DNA from: an uncultured Coriobacteriaceae bacterium
GTDB lineage: Bacteria; Actinomycetota; Coriobacteriia; Coriobacteriales; Coriobacteriaceae
Assembly: GCA_944320725.1 (NCBI GenBank)
Contig: CALUIM010000016.1
Coordinates: 1-64,000, forward strand
Length of the DNA: 64,000 nucleotides
Direction: 5' to 3'
Positions 1-8,334 of the stretch are shown here, piece by piece. Within the stretch, counting starts at the first letter, position 1. Each line of letters begins with the position of its first letter. Under the pieces are notes generated by a model, which was given only the letters and a program-made list of their open reading frames with translations, was not told where the DNA came from and made no database searches. The position numbers and the translations under genes were made by a program.

Positions 1-123
1 CATCTCGGCGGCCTCCCGCCTGCTCATGCCCTCCTCGACGGCCAGCAGCGCCAGCTCGACGTCGTCCCTACAGTACACGCGGACCTCCAATCCGGACCCG
101 ATGGTCCAACTTTTCGTCCGCAT
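1..123 (-). CDS. N-terminal fragment of a helix-turn-helix protein, probably a transposase (partial)
   Basis: The open frame reads leftward from an ATG at 123 and runs off the window edge after 41 residues. GGGG just before the ATG could serve as ribosome binding site. The visible part has a short basic start, then an Asp-Asp-Val-Glu-Leu stretch and a Glu-Gly-Met-Ser-Arg-Arg-Glu-Ala-Ala segment that looks like the first helices of a helix-turn-helix domain. Similar openings occur in OrfA-type or IS481-like transposases that scan for EG-S--EAA motifs. The remainder lies outside the window, so the family is inference. The reverse complement contains a GGACC-ATCG-GGTCC dyad within the coding part. 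Confidence 0.5.
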   Translation of the reverse strand, partial: MRTKSWTIGSGLEVRVYCRDDVELALLAVEEGMSRREAAEM

Positions 124-185
124 CCCCGAATACGTGATATTTCGCGTAGTGGATAGCTTGGTTTGTCGTGATGTGGTCACGAGAG

Positions 186-213
186 AGCAAAAGGGCCGCT
201 TTACGCGGCCCTT
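186..213 (-). terminator. Rho-independent terminator after the NlpC/P60 gene
   Basis: A perfect 9-bp stem, AAGGGCCGC at 191-199 and GCGGCCCTT at 205-213, encloses a 5-base loop. On the minus strand it is followed by TTTTGCTC. It sits about 30 bases downstream of the stop codon at 242. Confidence 0.85.
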
Positions 214-241
214 CAACAATTTTGTAACGGGGATGCCGTAG

Positions 242-1333
242 CTACACGCGGACGTACCACATGCCGCTCTGAACCGACGTGATGCAGACCGACTTACCAG
301 GCGAAGGCGCGTGAATCATCTGGCCGTTGCCGATGTAGACGCCCACGTGACCGGGACGCACGCAGATGTCGCCAGGCTGCGGGTTAGAAACAGAAGGATA
401 GCCGCACAGCGTGGACGAAGTGAACGCACGCGTATGGCGACCCGTAACGCAATAGCTCACGAGACCAGAGCAGTCATAGGCATCCGGCCCCACGGCTCCA
501 TACACATACGGGACACCGATGCAGCTGTAAGCACGGTCGACGATGGCGTTGCCCGTAGAGGGGCTGTAGGAAGGCTCCTGCTGAGAGGAGTTGTCATTCG
601 AGGATGAGGAATCATCAGACGAATCCTCCTGCTCGTCACGGCTGGGCGCGGCAGGCGTCGTATCCTCCTCAACCACCTGAGGTTCGTCAACTGTTGGCTG
701 CGGGGCCTCCTCAGCCTGACTCGCCTCGATAGCGGCCTGAAGCGCTGCGTTCTCTTCTGCCTCGCGCTCGAGCTGCGCACGCACCTCAGCGCTCAGCGAA
801 TCGACGAGCGCAGATGCCGCAGATTGCTGCGCGTTCAGACTGTCAATCTGAGATTGCGTATCTGAGATAGCCTGCTCGTGCTGCGAGCGTTGCTCCTCAA
901 GATCAGACTTGATGGTCTTAATGTTCTCGATGGCATCAGCCTGAGAATCGGCAACCTTCGAGAAATAGAACAGCTGATTAACCATATCGTCGAGCGTATC
1001 GACGCCCACGATAGCACGGACAAGCCCGTTGCTGCCGTTCTTGTACTCGCTGGAAACATAGTTGGAAAGCTGCACCTGATAATCGGTGAGTTGCGTCTGT
1101 TTCTCGGCAATCTGGTAATCGGTCTGCTCGAGCTGATCGTTCAGCTCGGCGAGCGTACCCATGATCGAGTCGGTCTGCGAGCCGATCTCTTCGAGACGGG
1201 CGCGCGCCGCATCGAGATCAGACTGCGGATCGGCCACCGCGGTAACGGGAAGCGCAGAGCAGATGAGCGACGCGGACACCAAGCCAGCAGAAACAAAGGA
1301 AAGCGCCTTGCGCGCGCAAGGACCAGAAATCAT
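242..1333 (-). CDS. Secreted PcsB-like peptidoglycan hydrolase with coiled coil and NlpC/P60 domain
   Basis: This is a predicted exported cell-wall hydrolase of about 363 residues. The ATG at 1333 is chosen over one 12 codons upstream because GAGGGGA precedes it by 7 bases and it opens directly into a signal peptide with an Ala-rich hydrophobic core ending near AVA-DPQ. A long coiled-coil segment follows (roughly residues 20-190), as in PcsB and CwlO-type hydrolases. Next comes a low-complexity Glu/Ser/Asn/Pro linker. The C-terminal ~100 residues form an NlpC/P60 domain with the catalytic Cys in YDCSGLV and the His in RPGHVGVYIG. Such enzymes cleave peptide stems and are often controlled through the coiled coil by FtsEX. 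A 10-bp-spaced direct repeat lies just upstream of the start. Confidence 0.92.
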   Translation of the reverse strand: MISGPCARKALSFVSAGLVSASLICSALPVTAVADPQSDLDAARARLEEIGSQTDSIMGTLAELNDQLEQTDYQIAEKQTQLTDYQVQLSNYVSSEYKNGSNGLVRAIVGVDTLDDMVNQLFYFSKVADSQADAIENIKTIKSDLEEQRSQHEQAISDTQSQIDSLNAQQSAASALVDSLSAEVRAQLEREAEENAALQAAIEASQAEEAPQPTVDEPQVVEEDTTPAAPSRDEQEDSSDDSSSSNDNSSQQEPSYSPSTGNAIVDRAYSCIGVPYVYGAVGPDAYDCSGLVSYCVTGRHTRAFTSSTLCGYPSVSNPQPGDICVRPGHVGVYIGNGQMIHAPSPGKSVCITSVQSGMWYVRV

Positions 1334-1362
1334 CGAATCGTCCCCTCGTATAAGGTTCGACG

Positions 1363-1387
1363 CGTACATGTTCGTACATTCAGTATA
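1363..1387 (-). promoter_or_regulatory. Candidate promoter -10 and tandem TGTACG sites upstream of the NlpC/P60 gene
   Basis: On the minus strand TGTACG occurs twice, at 1373-1378 and 1363-1368, exactly 10 bp apart. TATACT at 1382-1387 is a good -10 hexamer whose start site would fall inside the repeat. Hexamers spaced by one helical turn are typical of tandem OmpR-family response regulator sites, and PcsB/NlpC hydrolases are classic WalR or MtrA targets. The spacing is one base shorter than the WalR box, so the regulator is inference. Confidence 0.35.
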
Positions 1388-1420
1388 AACAGCCGGTCGC
1401 CTGCATTCCAGACGACCGGC
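1383..1420 (-). terminator. Possible terminator hairpin after apt
   Basis: An 8-bp perfect stem, GCCGGTCG at 1392-1399 and CGACCGGC at 1413-1420, is followed on the minus strand by TGTTTATAC. The T-tract is weak and overlaps the candidate -10 of the next gene, so it may be partial. Confidence 0.5.
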
Positions 1421-1469
1421 CCCATTATCGAATAACCTTCAAAGGTTCACCGCATGCATCATGCGAGCG

Positions 1470-2003
1470 CTACTCAACAACCACAAGGCTCTTGAACGCA
1501 AGTTCGCCCAGCTCAGCAAGCGCAGCCCGCGGATGCAGGAACGCTAGCTCGAGGATGCAGCCGAAGCCGATGAGCTGAGCGCCGGTTTCGTGCACCAGTT
1601 TGCCGGCGGCGCATACGGTGCCACCGGTGGCGATAAGATCGTCAATAATAAGCACACGATCCTCGGGCGTAAGCGCATCCTCATGAATCTCAAGCGTATC
1701 GGTACCGTACTCCAGCTCGTAGCTCATCGAGATGGTCTTGCGGGGCAGCTTACCGGGTTTACGGGCAGGCACGAAGCCAGCACCGAGCTTGAGCGCCACC
1801 GGCACACCGACCATGAAACCGCGCGCCTCGGGACCGATGACCTTCGTGATGTTATACGAACGGAACGCCTCGGCAATCTCGTCGATCGCATGCTCCAGCG
1901 CGGTGGCATCGGCAAAGAGCGGCGTGATGTCCTTAAAGACCACGCCGGGCTCGGGATAATCGGGGATGCTGGCGATATACGAATCAAACGGGAAATCAGA
2001 CAT
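1470..2003 (-). CDS. apt: Adenine phosphoribosyltransferase
   Basis: This cytoplasmic purine salvage enzyme makes AMP from adenine and PRPP. The 177-residue length is normal for the family. The PRPP-binding loop VLIIDDLIATGGT is clear, as are the family motifs PDYPEPGVVFKDITPLF near the start and GPEARGF. The ATG at 2003 is preceded by GAGGAG. In many Gram-positive bacteria apt lies next to relA and recJ, but here it follows the MerR regulator gene by 36 bases and precedes a wall hydrolase. Confidence 0.96.
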   Translation of the reverse strand: MSDFPFDSYIASIPDYPEPGVVFKDITPLFADATALEHAIDEIAEAFRSYNITKVIGPEARGFMVGVPVALKLGAGFVPARKPGKLPRKTISMSYELEYGTDTLEIHEDALTPEDRVLIIDDLIATGGTVCAAGKLVHETGAQLIGFGCILELAFLHPRAALAELGELAFKSLVVVE

Positions 2004-2039
2004 GGAAACTCCTCAATCAGAAGATATCAGACACCAGTG

Positions 2040-2915
2040 TTACGATCGTCGATTGCCGCGTGACGAACGAGTTCGCTTGGCAGCCGGCTTGGAAGCGGAT
2101 TGCGGCTTCGCAGCGTCTTGTTCGGCTGCAATCTTGCGCTTATGCTCGCTTTTTGTAAGCTCGGCATCGATTACATCAACATCGGCATCCTCAACAATCG
2201 CATGGAGCGATTCAAAGACGCGATTCTTAAGCAGCGCCGTATGCACGCCGTCGGTTAGATCGTGCAGCTTCTTAAACGCACGCTCGAGTTTAGCGTCGCG
2301 CTCCTCATCGCTGTTATCGTTGCCGAGCATGCCGATAAGTACCTGTTCGAACATCGTCGACTCACGGTTTGCCGCGAGGACGTACTGACGCAGATTGCGC
2401 GGCTCGATGTGAAAGCGCGCCAGTTCGGAGCAATAGCGGATGATTTCAAAATCACGCCCGTCGATAAGCTCACGATTCTGCGGACTGCGAATGATGCGTA
2501 CGAGGTCATTCTCGGCAAGCTGGCGTACAAACGAGATATTGACGCCCAAGAGATCGGGAATATCCTCGATGGGATGCAGCTTCTGCTTCGTTTCCTTCGG
2601 CTCAGCCTTGAGCGGCACATCGGAAAGCAAGCCGACCTCGTAAGCAAGCGTCGAGAGATCCTCAGCGTTATCGAGGCGCTGCTTGATCACGTTGAGCGGC
2701 ATGTAGCGGGTCTTCTGCAAATGCAGAATAACCTCAAGGCGATCGACGTCCTCTTTCGAGTACTGACGATACCCCTTGGGCGTACGGTGCGGGGTGATGA
2801 GCCCTTCGTCTTCGAGGAAGCGAATCTTTGAGTTAGAGAGATCGGGATAGGAACCGCGCAGAAGGTTGACGACCTGACCGATACTAAGAAAGCTGCGATC
2901 GGCCAAGCTATTCAC
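2040..2915 (-). CDS. MerR-family regulator, FtsR-like
   Basis: This is a predicted DNA-binding transcriptional regulator of 291 residues. The N-terminus (about residues 10-80) is a MerR winged helix: LSIGQVVNLL, then KIRFLEDEGLITPHRTPKGYRQY. The central region matches the actinobacterial FtsR type, which is longer than classic MerR proteins and has no Cys metal site. The C-terminus is a basic Lys/Arg/Ser-rich tail. The start overlaps the end of the upstream FHA gene by 8 bases, so the two are translationally coupled. A FHA-MerR pair is a conserved actinobacterial arrangement; in Corynebacterium FtsR activates ftsZ. The target here is unknown. Confidence 0.85.
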   Translation of the reverse strand: MNSLADRSFLSIGQVVNLLRGSYPDLSNSKIRFLEDEGLITPHRTPKGYRQYSKEDVDRLEVILHLQKTRYMPLNVIKQRLDNAEDLSTLAYEVGLLSDVPLKAEPKETKQKLHPIEDIPDLLGVNISFVRQLAENDLVRIIRSPQNRELIDGRDFEIIRYCSELARFHIEPRNLRQYVLAANRESTMFEQVLIGMLGNDNSDEERDAKLERAFKKLHDLTDGVHTALLKNRVFESLHAIVEDADVDVIDAELTKSEHKRKIAAEQDAAKPQSASKPAAKRTRSSRGNRRS

Positions 2916-3342
2916 CTGTTTCGATGCGCTCCGGCTTGCTCTCGTGATAGATCAACGTAAAGGTGCCGACCTGAATCGAGGAGCCGTCGTGCAGCGGCGC
3001 AGAGTTAACGATGGCGCCATCGACCCACGTACCGTTGAGCGAGCCAAGGTCCTCGACAACCATACCCTGCGGACCGCGCACGATTTTCGCATGCGCACGC
3101 GAGACAGTCATATCGTTCAAGAAGATCGAATTCGACGGATCGCGCCCGATGGTCGTCTCGTTCGCATCGAGCTCAAAGGTATTGCCCGTCTGGGGCCCCT
3201 TGATGATCGTGACAACGGGCTGGACAATGGGCATGCTCTTCATAAGATCAGGTGCCGTTGCATCATCGAAGGGGATGCGGAAGACGCGGGTTGCGTCGGT
3301 TCCCTGGGCTCCGTCGTGCATATCGTGCGTCATATCTGCCAT
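2908..3342 (-). CDS. FHA-domain protein, GarA/OdhI-like
   Basis: This is a 144-residue protein with a C-terminal forkhead-associated domain that binds phosphothreonine peptides. The FHA signature residues are present: GRDPSNSI, then SRAHAKI, then DLGSLNGTWVDG. The N-terminal ~45 residues are acidic and contain DATRVF, which resembles the phosphorylated ETTSVF segment of GarA. A link to Ser/Thr-kinase control of 2-oxoglutarate metabolism is therefore possible but inferred. It is the first gene of a short operon with the MerR gene and is separated from the upstream synthase gene by 95 bases. Confidence 0.88.
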   Translation of the reverse strand: MADMTHDMHDGAQGTDATRVFRIPFDDATAPDLMKSMPIVQPVVTIIKGPQTGNTFELDANETTIGRDPSNSIFLNDMTVSRAHAKIVRGPQGMVVEDLGSLNGTWVDGAIVNSAPLHDGSSIQVGTFTLIYHESKPERIETGE

Positions 3343-3437
3343 GAGCTCCCCTATCGCTTGCGGACAGCAGTCTTCATATTCTTATCTATTCTACCGCACC
3401 GCCATAGGTTATGCGCGGCATGCCCCATTGAGTTACC

Positions 3438-4145
3438 CTAGGACTCCACGATTTCGGGATTGAGGAAGTCCTCATCCTCCTCATCGGGGTGTTCAAGCGC
3501 ACGCTTGATGGCAAGGGCACCCTTCACGGTATAGACAACCGCCGTGATAAGCGAGAACACCACGCCGAGATACACGAGGTAGATACCAAACGGCGCAGCC
3601 GTGCCATCGAGTCCAGGTAGCAGCGTGGACGGGCCAGCAACGAGATCGGGCCCTGTGATGACGGGCATGCCGAGCAACATGAACGAAAAACCGGTCATAA
3701 GCAGCGCGGTTGCAGCCTTACCCGTATACACCACGTCGATGGGCCGCTTGTGGTAGCGGCGTACGACGAGGTTGCCGGCGGCAAGGTAAACATCGCGCAG
3801 GATAATAACGAAGCAAATCCACATGGGCAGCTCGTGACGCGCCACCAAGCCAACGACACCGGTAAACAGCAGGGCACGGTCGACCACGGGATCCATCATT
3901 TTGCCAAGCCAGCTCACCGTTTTGGTCATGCGGGCAATCTGCCCGTCGAGCCAATCGGTCGAGGCCGCTACGGCATAGATAACCAGCGCAATATAACGGT
4001 TGAAATCGGTGACAAACAGGTATAGGAAGACGAACGTGAGCACAAGGCGCAAGGCGGTGATGAAGTTGGAGATGGTGAAGATCTGGTTCGACGGGTAGTC
4101 AGAGGTGCCAATGAGCTCCCGTTTGATCTTATGCTTCAGGCCCAC
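3438..4145 (-). CDS. pgsA: CDP-alcohol phosphatidyltransferase, PgsA-like
   Basis: This membrane enzyme of phospholipid synthesis probably transfers the phosphatidyl group from CDP-diacylglycerol to glycerol-3-phosphate. The CDP-alcohol signature D-x2-DG-x2-AR-x8-G-x3-D-x3-D is complete within STDWLDGQIARMT and GKMMDPVVD. Several hydrophobic segments follow, then an acidic cytosolic C-terminus (HPDEEDEDFLNPE). The length of 235 residues is slightly longer than usual for PgsA because of a ~40-residue segment before the last membrane helix. The alcohol substrate (glycerol phosphate or inositol phosphate) cannot be fixed from sequence alone. Confidence 0.85.
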   Translation of the reverse strand: MGLKHKIKRELIGTSDYPSNQIFTISNFITALRLVLTFVFLYLFVTDFNRYIALVIYAVAASTDWLDGQIARMTKTVSWLGKMMDPVVDRALLFTGVVGLVARHELPMWICFVIILRDVYLAAGNLVVRRYHKRPIDVVYTGKAATALLMTGFSFMLLGMPVITGPDLVAGPSTLLPGLDGTAAPFGIYLVYLGVVFSLITAVVYTVKGALAIKRALEHPDEEDEDFLNPEIVES

Positions 4146-4230
4146 GATGTTCCCCAGATCCTATCGATAACAAATCACGCTGAAAGGGATGATACCCAGC
4201 TTGCGTAACCTTAACAACATCAGTTTGTAA

Positions 4231-4259
4231 ACAAAAGGGCACCGGTTGCCCGATGCCCT
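4231..4259 (-). terminator. Rho-independent terminator after tRNA-Pro
   Basis: On the minus strand a 10-bp stem (AGGGCATCGG with CCGGTGCCCT, one G-T pair) closed by a GCAA tetraloop is followed by TTTTGTTT. It lies 12 bases past the tRNA 3' end. Confidence 0.88.
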
Positions 4260-4270
4260 GAACATTCTGG

Positions 4271-4344
<74 letters not shown>

Positions 4345-4411
4345 AAATGGCCATCCTCTCGGACAGCACAAGATACTTTACTCAACTCCGGCGTTCAGTG
4401 CAAGTAAAAAA

Positions 4412-5629
4412 TCAGCTTCGCGTGAAATCTTTTCGCGCACGCGTGCCGGCGCGATGCAAAATCTCGTGCGCAAGCTCGCGCTTTTCCATGACGGGAAGCT
4501 CGACCGTGCCATCGGCATCGAGCCACCACGCTTTGTTCGTATCAGTACCAAACCCAGAGTCCTCACGAGAGACATCGTTGGCAACGATGGCGTCACAACC
4601 CTTCGAAGCAAGCTTCGCGCGTGCGTTATCGATAAGATCATTGGTCTCGGCCGCAAAACCAACGACAACACGATCTTCCTTGCGAGAACTCAGCGCTGCG
4701 AGAATATCGGTTGTTTCGGCAAGTTGAATTGCGTCGAGGCGACCATCACGCTTCTTAAGCTTGTGGCTGGCAACGTGGACAGGCGTATAGTCGGCCACCG
4801 CCGCGGCGCAGATCGCGATATCGGCACCGTGAAACGCATGAATTGCAGCCTCATGCATCTCGGCCGCCGTCTCAACGGACACGAGCTCAACACCGGCGGG
4901 TGCACGAAGTTCGGTAGGACCGCTCACGAGCGTCACCTGGGCGCCCATGCGGCGCGCCTCACGTGCGATGGCATAGCCCATCTTGCCGGAGGAACGATTG
5001 GCAATGTAGCGCACGGGGTCGATGGGCTCATGCGTTGGCCCTGCGGTAACCAGCACATGGAGGCCGGAAAGCTCATCGGTCGCCTCAAGTGCATCTAGCA
5101 CCGTCTGCGCGATGATGTGAGGCTCCTCCAACCTGCCTGCATCGACGGTGCCGCAGGCAAGATATCCCGTGCCGGGTGCGATAAGGGTTACTCCTCGTTG
5201 ACGAAGCCGCTCAAGGTTTTCCTGTGTTGCAGCAGCGTGCAGCATCCCGGCATTCATGGCAGGCGCAACGAACACGGGAGCGTCCGTGGCCAGAAGCGTT
5301 GTCGACATCAAATCATCGGCAATGCCGTTTGCCATCTTCGCAATGATGTTCGCCGTCGCGGGAGCCACGAGCACCGCATCAGCTTCCCGAGCAAGCGAGA
5401 TATGGTGAATGGGGTCCTCGGGATCGTCAAACAGGCCAATGGCAACCTTCTCATGCGTAAGCGCGCGAAACGTCGTGGGGCCAACGAAGCGCGTAGCATG
5501 CTCGGTCATGAGCACCTTCACGCGATAACCCTGCTTTTGCAGCAACCGCAGAATCTCACACGACTTATACGCCGCGATGCAACCGGTGACGCACAGCAAC
5601 ACCGTGCGCTGATCCGCTCCCCCGCTCAT
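4412..5629 (-). CDS. coaBC: Bifunctional phosphopantothenoylcysteine decarboxylase / phosphopantothenate-cysteine ligase
   Basis: This enzyme carries out two consecutive steps of coenzyme A synthesis. The N-terminal flavoprotein half (about residues 1-180) has VTGCIAAYKS, the catalytic His in IHHISLAREAD, PATANIIAKMANGIADDL and the PAMN segment. A substrate-recognition clamp GTGYLACGTVDAGRLEEP follows. The C-terminal CoaB half has VTAGPTHEPIDPVRYIANRSSGKMG (given here in two parts: VTAGPTHEPIDPVRY and IANRSSGKMG). The total of about 405 residues is normal. Translation is coupled to the upstream zinc-ribbon gene by a TGATG overlap; a GTG one codon upstream (5632) is an alternative start. Confidence 0.95.
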   Translation of the reverse strand: MSGGADQRTVLLCVTGCIAAYKSCEILRLLQKQGYRVKVLMTEHATRFVGPTTFRALTHEKVAIGLFDDPEDPIHHISLAREADAVLVAPATANIIAKMANGIADDLMSTTLLATDAPVFVAPAMNAGMLHAAATQENLERLRQRGVTLIAPGTGYLACGTVDAGRLEEPHIIAQTVLDALEATDELSGLHVLVTAGPTHEPIDPVRYIANRSSGKMGYAIAREARRMGAQVTLVSGPTELRAPAGVELVSVETAAEMHEAAIHAFHGADIAICAAAVADYTPVHVASHKLKKRDGRLDAIQLAETTDILAALSSRKEDRVVVGFAAETNDLIDNARAKLASKGCDAIVANDVSREDSGFGTDTNKAWWLDADGTVELPVMEKRELAHEILHRAGTRARKDFTRS

Positions 5630-6345
5630 CACTGCGCATCCGTATCACGAACAAGAATACGATGGCAATAGGGGCACGTGGTAATACCGCCCTTGCGCTC
5701 AAGATCGGAAAGCGAGGACTCGGTGAGCGTCATGCGGCAGATGCTCGGCACCTTGCCTTCCAGCTTCTCGACGGCAAGGCCCTTGAAGCGCTTGGAGGCC
5801 ACCGCATACGCTTTGAGTGCATCATCGGAAAGCGAGGCTGCCGCACGCTCACGCTTGGCTTCGAGCGTGGCAACATCGGCTTGGATGCTCTCTGCCGCGG
5901 CGCGCGCCGCTTTGGCAAGATCGAGAATAGCCTGCTCGACCTTCTTGGTACGTGCCGTGAGCGCCTGCTCATCTGCGAGCAGCTGATCGATCTGCGCATG
6001 CTTCTCACGTTGACCATACGCCGCTTTATCGAGCTGTTTTGCAAGATCGCTCAGACGCTGCTCGAGTTCCTGCACGCGACGGTAATCGGTAAGGTCCTCA
6101 GAGGAAGCCTGGGCCTCCTCGACGGCCGCCTGGGCAAGGCGCTCATCGTCTTCCAGATCGATAAGCTCAAGTTCAAGGTCCTTGCGGCGCGCCACAAGAT
6201 CGGTGTGGTCTGCCTTGAGGCGCATGAGCTGCTTGCGACGTTGCGCAAGCTCCTTGATCTGAGGAATATCTTGAAGGGCTTGCTTGCTGCGATTGAGCGC
6301 AAGATCGATCGCCTGAAGATCGAGCAGGGCCTCGCCTACGTTCAT
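5629..6345 (-). CDS. Coiled-coil protein with C-terminal zinc-ribbon-like domain
   Basis: This 238-residue protein is of the C4-type zinc-ribbon/CdsZ-like family, whose role is poorly known (possible RNA or tRNA-associated function). The ATG at 6345 is chosen because AAGGAGAA precedes it and the product then opens with the family-typical LLDLQAIDLALNR. Residues ~10-180 are an antiparallel coiled coil rich in Leu, Glu, Arg and Ala. The C-terminus holds Cys203, then Cys224 and Cys227 in TTCPYCHRIL. The second Cys of the first knuckle is Thr206 (CRMT instead of CxxC), so metal binding may be altered. It lies between Nif3-like and CoaBC genes. Confidence 0.8.
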   Translation of the reverse strand: MNVGEALLDLQAIDLALNRSKQALQDIPQIKELAQRRKQLMRLKADHTDLVARRKDLELELIDLEDDERLAQAAVEEAQASSEDLTDYRRVQELEQRLSDLAKQLDKAAYGQREKHAQIDQLLADEQALTARTKKVEQAILDLAKAARAAAESIQADVATLEAKRERAAASLSDDALKAYAVASKRFKGLAVEKLEGKVPSICRMTLTESSLSDLERKGGITTCPYCHRILVRDTDAQ

Positions 6346-6355
6346 TGCGTTCTCC

Positions 6356-7150
6356 TTATCTGCACGTCCACCAAGCACGTGGCGGAACATTGGTTGTGAT
6401 GATAGCGGGCTCAACGCCAGCATGAATCATGGCACCGGTAAGCACCTCGGCAAACGCTGCCTCCGATGCATCGTGTCCGAGCAGTATGACATGCACGCCG
6501 CGCGCGTCCAAATCTTGACAGATATGGTATCCACATTCACCGCACACGATAGCGTCAAGACCAGCCTTCACCGCAAGCTCACCAAGGTCACCAAGCGACC
6601 CGCCGAGCATGCCAACGCGCGTTATGGCGTGGTTTGGATCGCCCCAAACCCGAGGCTCGGTATGAAAGGCCTGGGCTGCGCGTTTCGCAAGGTCGAGCAG
6701 CGTTCCTTCAAACGCGTTAAAGATGCAGCCAAACCCCGTGCTGTCTACATCGTCCGTGTGCTCGAGCGAACCTGTTGCCCGCATGCCCAGGCGCTGAGCC
6801 AGCACATCACGCGCCTCATGCGAGCGGTCGAGATTCGTATGCATCGAGATGATGGCAACACCCAAGCGCGCCGCCTCGAATACCGCGGCTGCCGTCTGGG
6901 GCGTGTGCGCATTCGGCGAAGGCGAGAAACACGACGGAGCTTTGATATAGACGGGATGGTGCGCCACCAGAACGTTCGCTCCCGCCTCATAGGCACGGTG
7001 AACGTCATCAACCGTTGCGTCAAGTGTGACGTAGATACGCTTGACCTCGGCTGCTCGATCGCCAACGGATAGGCCAACGTGATCCCAGGCTTCTGCATCT
7101 TCTGCTGGAAAAGCAGCAAAGAGCGCCCGTTCAAGCTCGTCAACGGTCAT
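6356..7150 (-). CDS. Nif3-like dinuclear metal centre protein
   Basis: This 264-residue protein belongs to the Nif3/YbgI/YqfO family, toroidal hexamers with a two-metal site; members are sometimes annotated as GTP cyclohydrolase I type 2. Metal-binding residues are visible in VLVAHHPVYIKA, SMHTNLD and GHDASEAAF near the end. WDHVGLSVGD replaces the usual WDNxGL at the start. Short members of the family lack the central PII-like insertion, as does this one. It overlaps the cysteine desulfurase gene by four bases (ATGA), so the two are probably co-translated. The cellular role is not established. Confidence 0.9.
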   Translation of the reverse strand: MTVDELERALFAAFPAEDAEAWDHVGLSVGDRAAEVKRIYVTLDATVDDVHRAYEAGANVLVAHHPVYIKAPSCFSPSPNAHTPQTAAAVFEAARLGVAIISMHTNLDRSHEARDVLAQRLGMRATGSLEHTDDVDSTGFGCIFNAFEGTLLDLAKRAAQAFHTEPRVWGDPNHAITRVGMLGGSLGDLGELAVKAGLDAIVCGECGYHICQDLDARGVHVILLGHDASEAAFAEVLTGAMIHAGVEPAIITTNVPPRAWWTCR

Positions 7151-8334
7151 CGGACTCCCCTCTCCACGATGCCGAGGAGCGCTTCACCACAAACTCGCAC
7201 CTCATCGGGGTCAACGCGATCGTCAAACGAAATGCGGAGCGAACCAAAAGCAAGGTTCGAGGGCATGCCCATAGCGCGTAGCACATGGCTTGGGTCGAGT
7301 GACGCACTCGAGCACGCCGATCCGGCAGAAACCTCAAACCCAGCGGCATCAAGTTGCAAGATGAGCTCCTCCGAGTCCATGCCGTCAACCACGATCGAGG
7401 CGATGCCCGGCAGGCGCTCGACACGATCCAGGTCACCGACCGTCGCAGCGATATGCGACGACGCGCAGACCTGGCGATACAGCTCGTCGCGCACTGCCTC
7501 CACGCGCTCACGCTCGGAATCTACGTGTGGGGCAAGCTGCTCAACCACCGCGGCAAACGCAACAATGGCACGGAGATCTTGCGTACCCGGACGCTTGCCG
7601 AACTCCTGGCCTCCGCCTTTGGTAAGCGCAGCAAACGGCGTGCGCCCTTTTAGGTAGAGCGCTCCGGTCGAAACCGGACCGCCGACCTTATGTGCCGCGA
7701 CAGACAGCGCATCGACACCGAGCTCGTGCACATCGACGGGGATATGGAGATACCCCTGAATGGCGTCGGTGTGAAAGCGCGCTCCATGCGCATGCGCGAT
7801 CGCGGCGAGTTCGCGAATGGGCTGCACCACGCCGGTCTCGTTGTTGGCAAGCATGACCGAGACGAGCGCCACGTTGTCATCCATCATAGACGCAAGTGCC
7901 TCGGGCTCCACGTAGCCCTGTGCGCACACAGGTACCGTATCTACCGCGAACCCGCGAGCGCGCAAAGCGGCGATATTGTCGAGGACCGAGTCGTGCTCAA
8001 TCGCTGAGACAAGTACCCGGGTACGCTTTGTTTGCGCACGAACGCCCTCGGCGATACCAAAAAGCGCAAGGGCATTTGCCTCGGTACCGCCGCCAGTGAA
8101 GATAATCTCACTGGGACGCACGCGCGCACCGAGCGAAGCGGCAAGTACACCGCGTGCGCGCTCGAGTTCAAGCGCGGCGGCGCGGCCGAGCGCATGCAAT
8201 GAATTCGGGTTTGCCCCAGCGATCGCAGAGACATCGTATGCGCGCATCGCCGCAAGCGCCTCGGGGCGCAAGGGCGTGGAAGCGGCATAGTCGAGATTAA
8301 TGCGATCGAGGTCAGCTTGAGCGTGACTACGCAT
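7147..8334 (-). CDS. Cysteine desulfurase (NifS/IscS-like)
   Basis: This PLP enzyme mobilises sulfur from cysteine for iron-sulfur clusters or tRNA thiolation. The 395 residues include NLDYAASTPLRPEAL at the start, GGTEANALALFG, the PLP lysine in SVAAHKVGGP, and the active-site loop GSACSSASLDPSHVL with the catalytic Cys. The short loop and SACSSAS motif fit group I (IscS/NifS) rather than SufS. No IscU or ThiI/MnmA gene is adjacent in the window. The gene overlaps rpe by 8 bases and the Nif3-like gene by 4 bases. Confidence 0.93.
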   Translation of the reverse strand: MRSHAQADLDRINLDYAASTPLRPEALAAMRAYDVSAIAGANPNSLHALGRAAALELERARGVLAASLGARVRPSEIIFTGGGTEANALALFGIAEGVRAQTKRTRVLVSAIEHDSVLDNIAALRARGFAVDTVPVCAQGYVEPEALASMMDDNVALVSVMLANNETGVVQPIRELAAIAHAHGARFHTDAIQGYLHIPVDVHELGVDALSVAAHKVGGPVSTGALYLKGRTPFAALTKGGGQEFGKRPGTQDLRAIVAFAAVVEQLAPHVDSERERVEAVRDELYRQVCASSHIAATVGDLDRVERLPGIASIVVDGMDSEELILQLDAAGFEVSAGSACSSASLDPSHVLRAMGMPSNLAFGSLRISFDDRVDPDEVRVCGEALLGIVERGVR

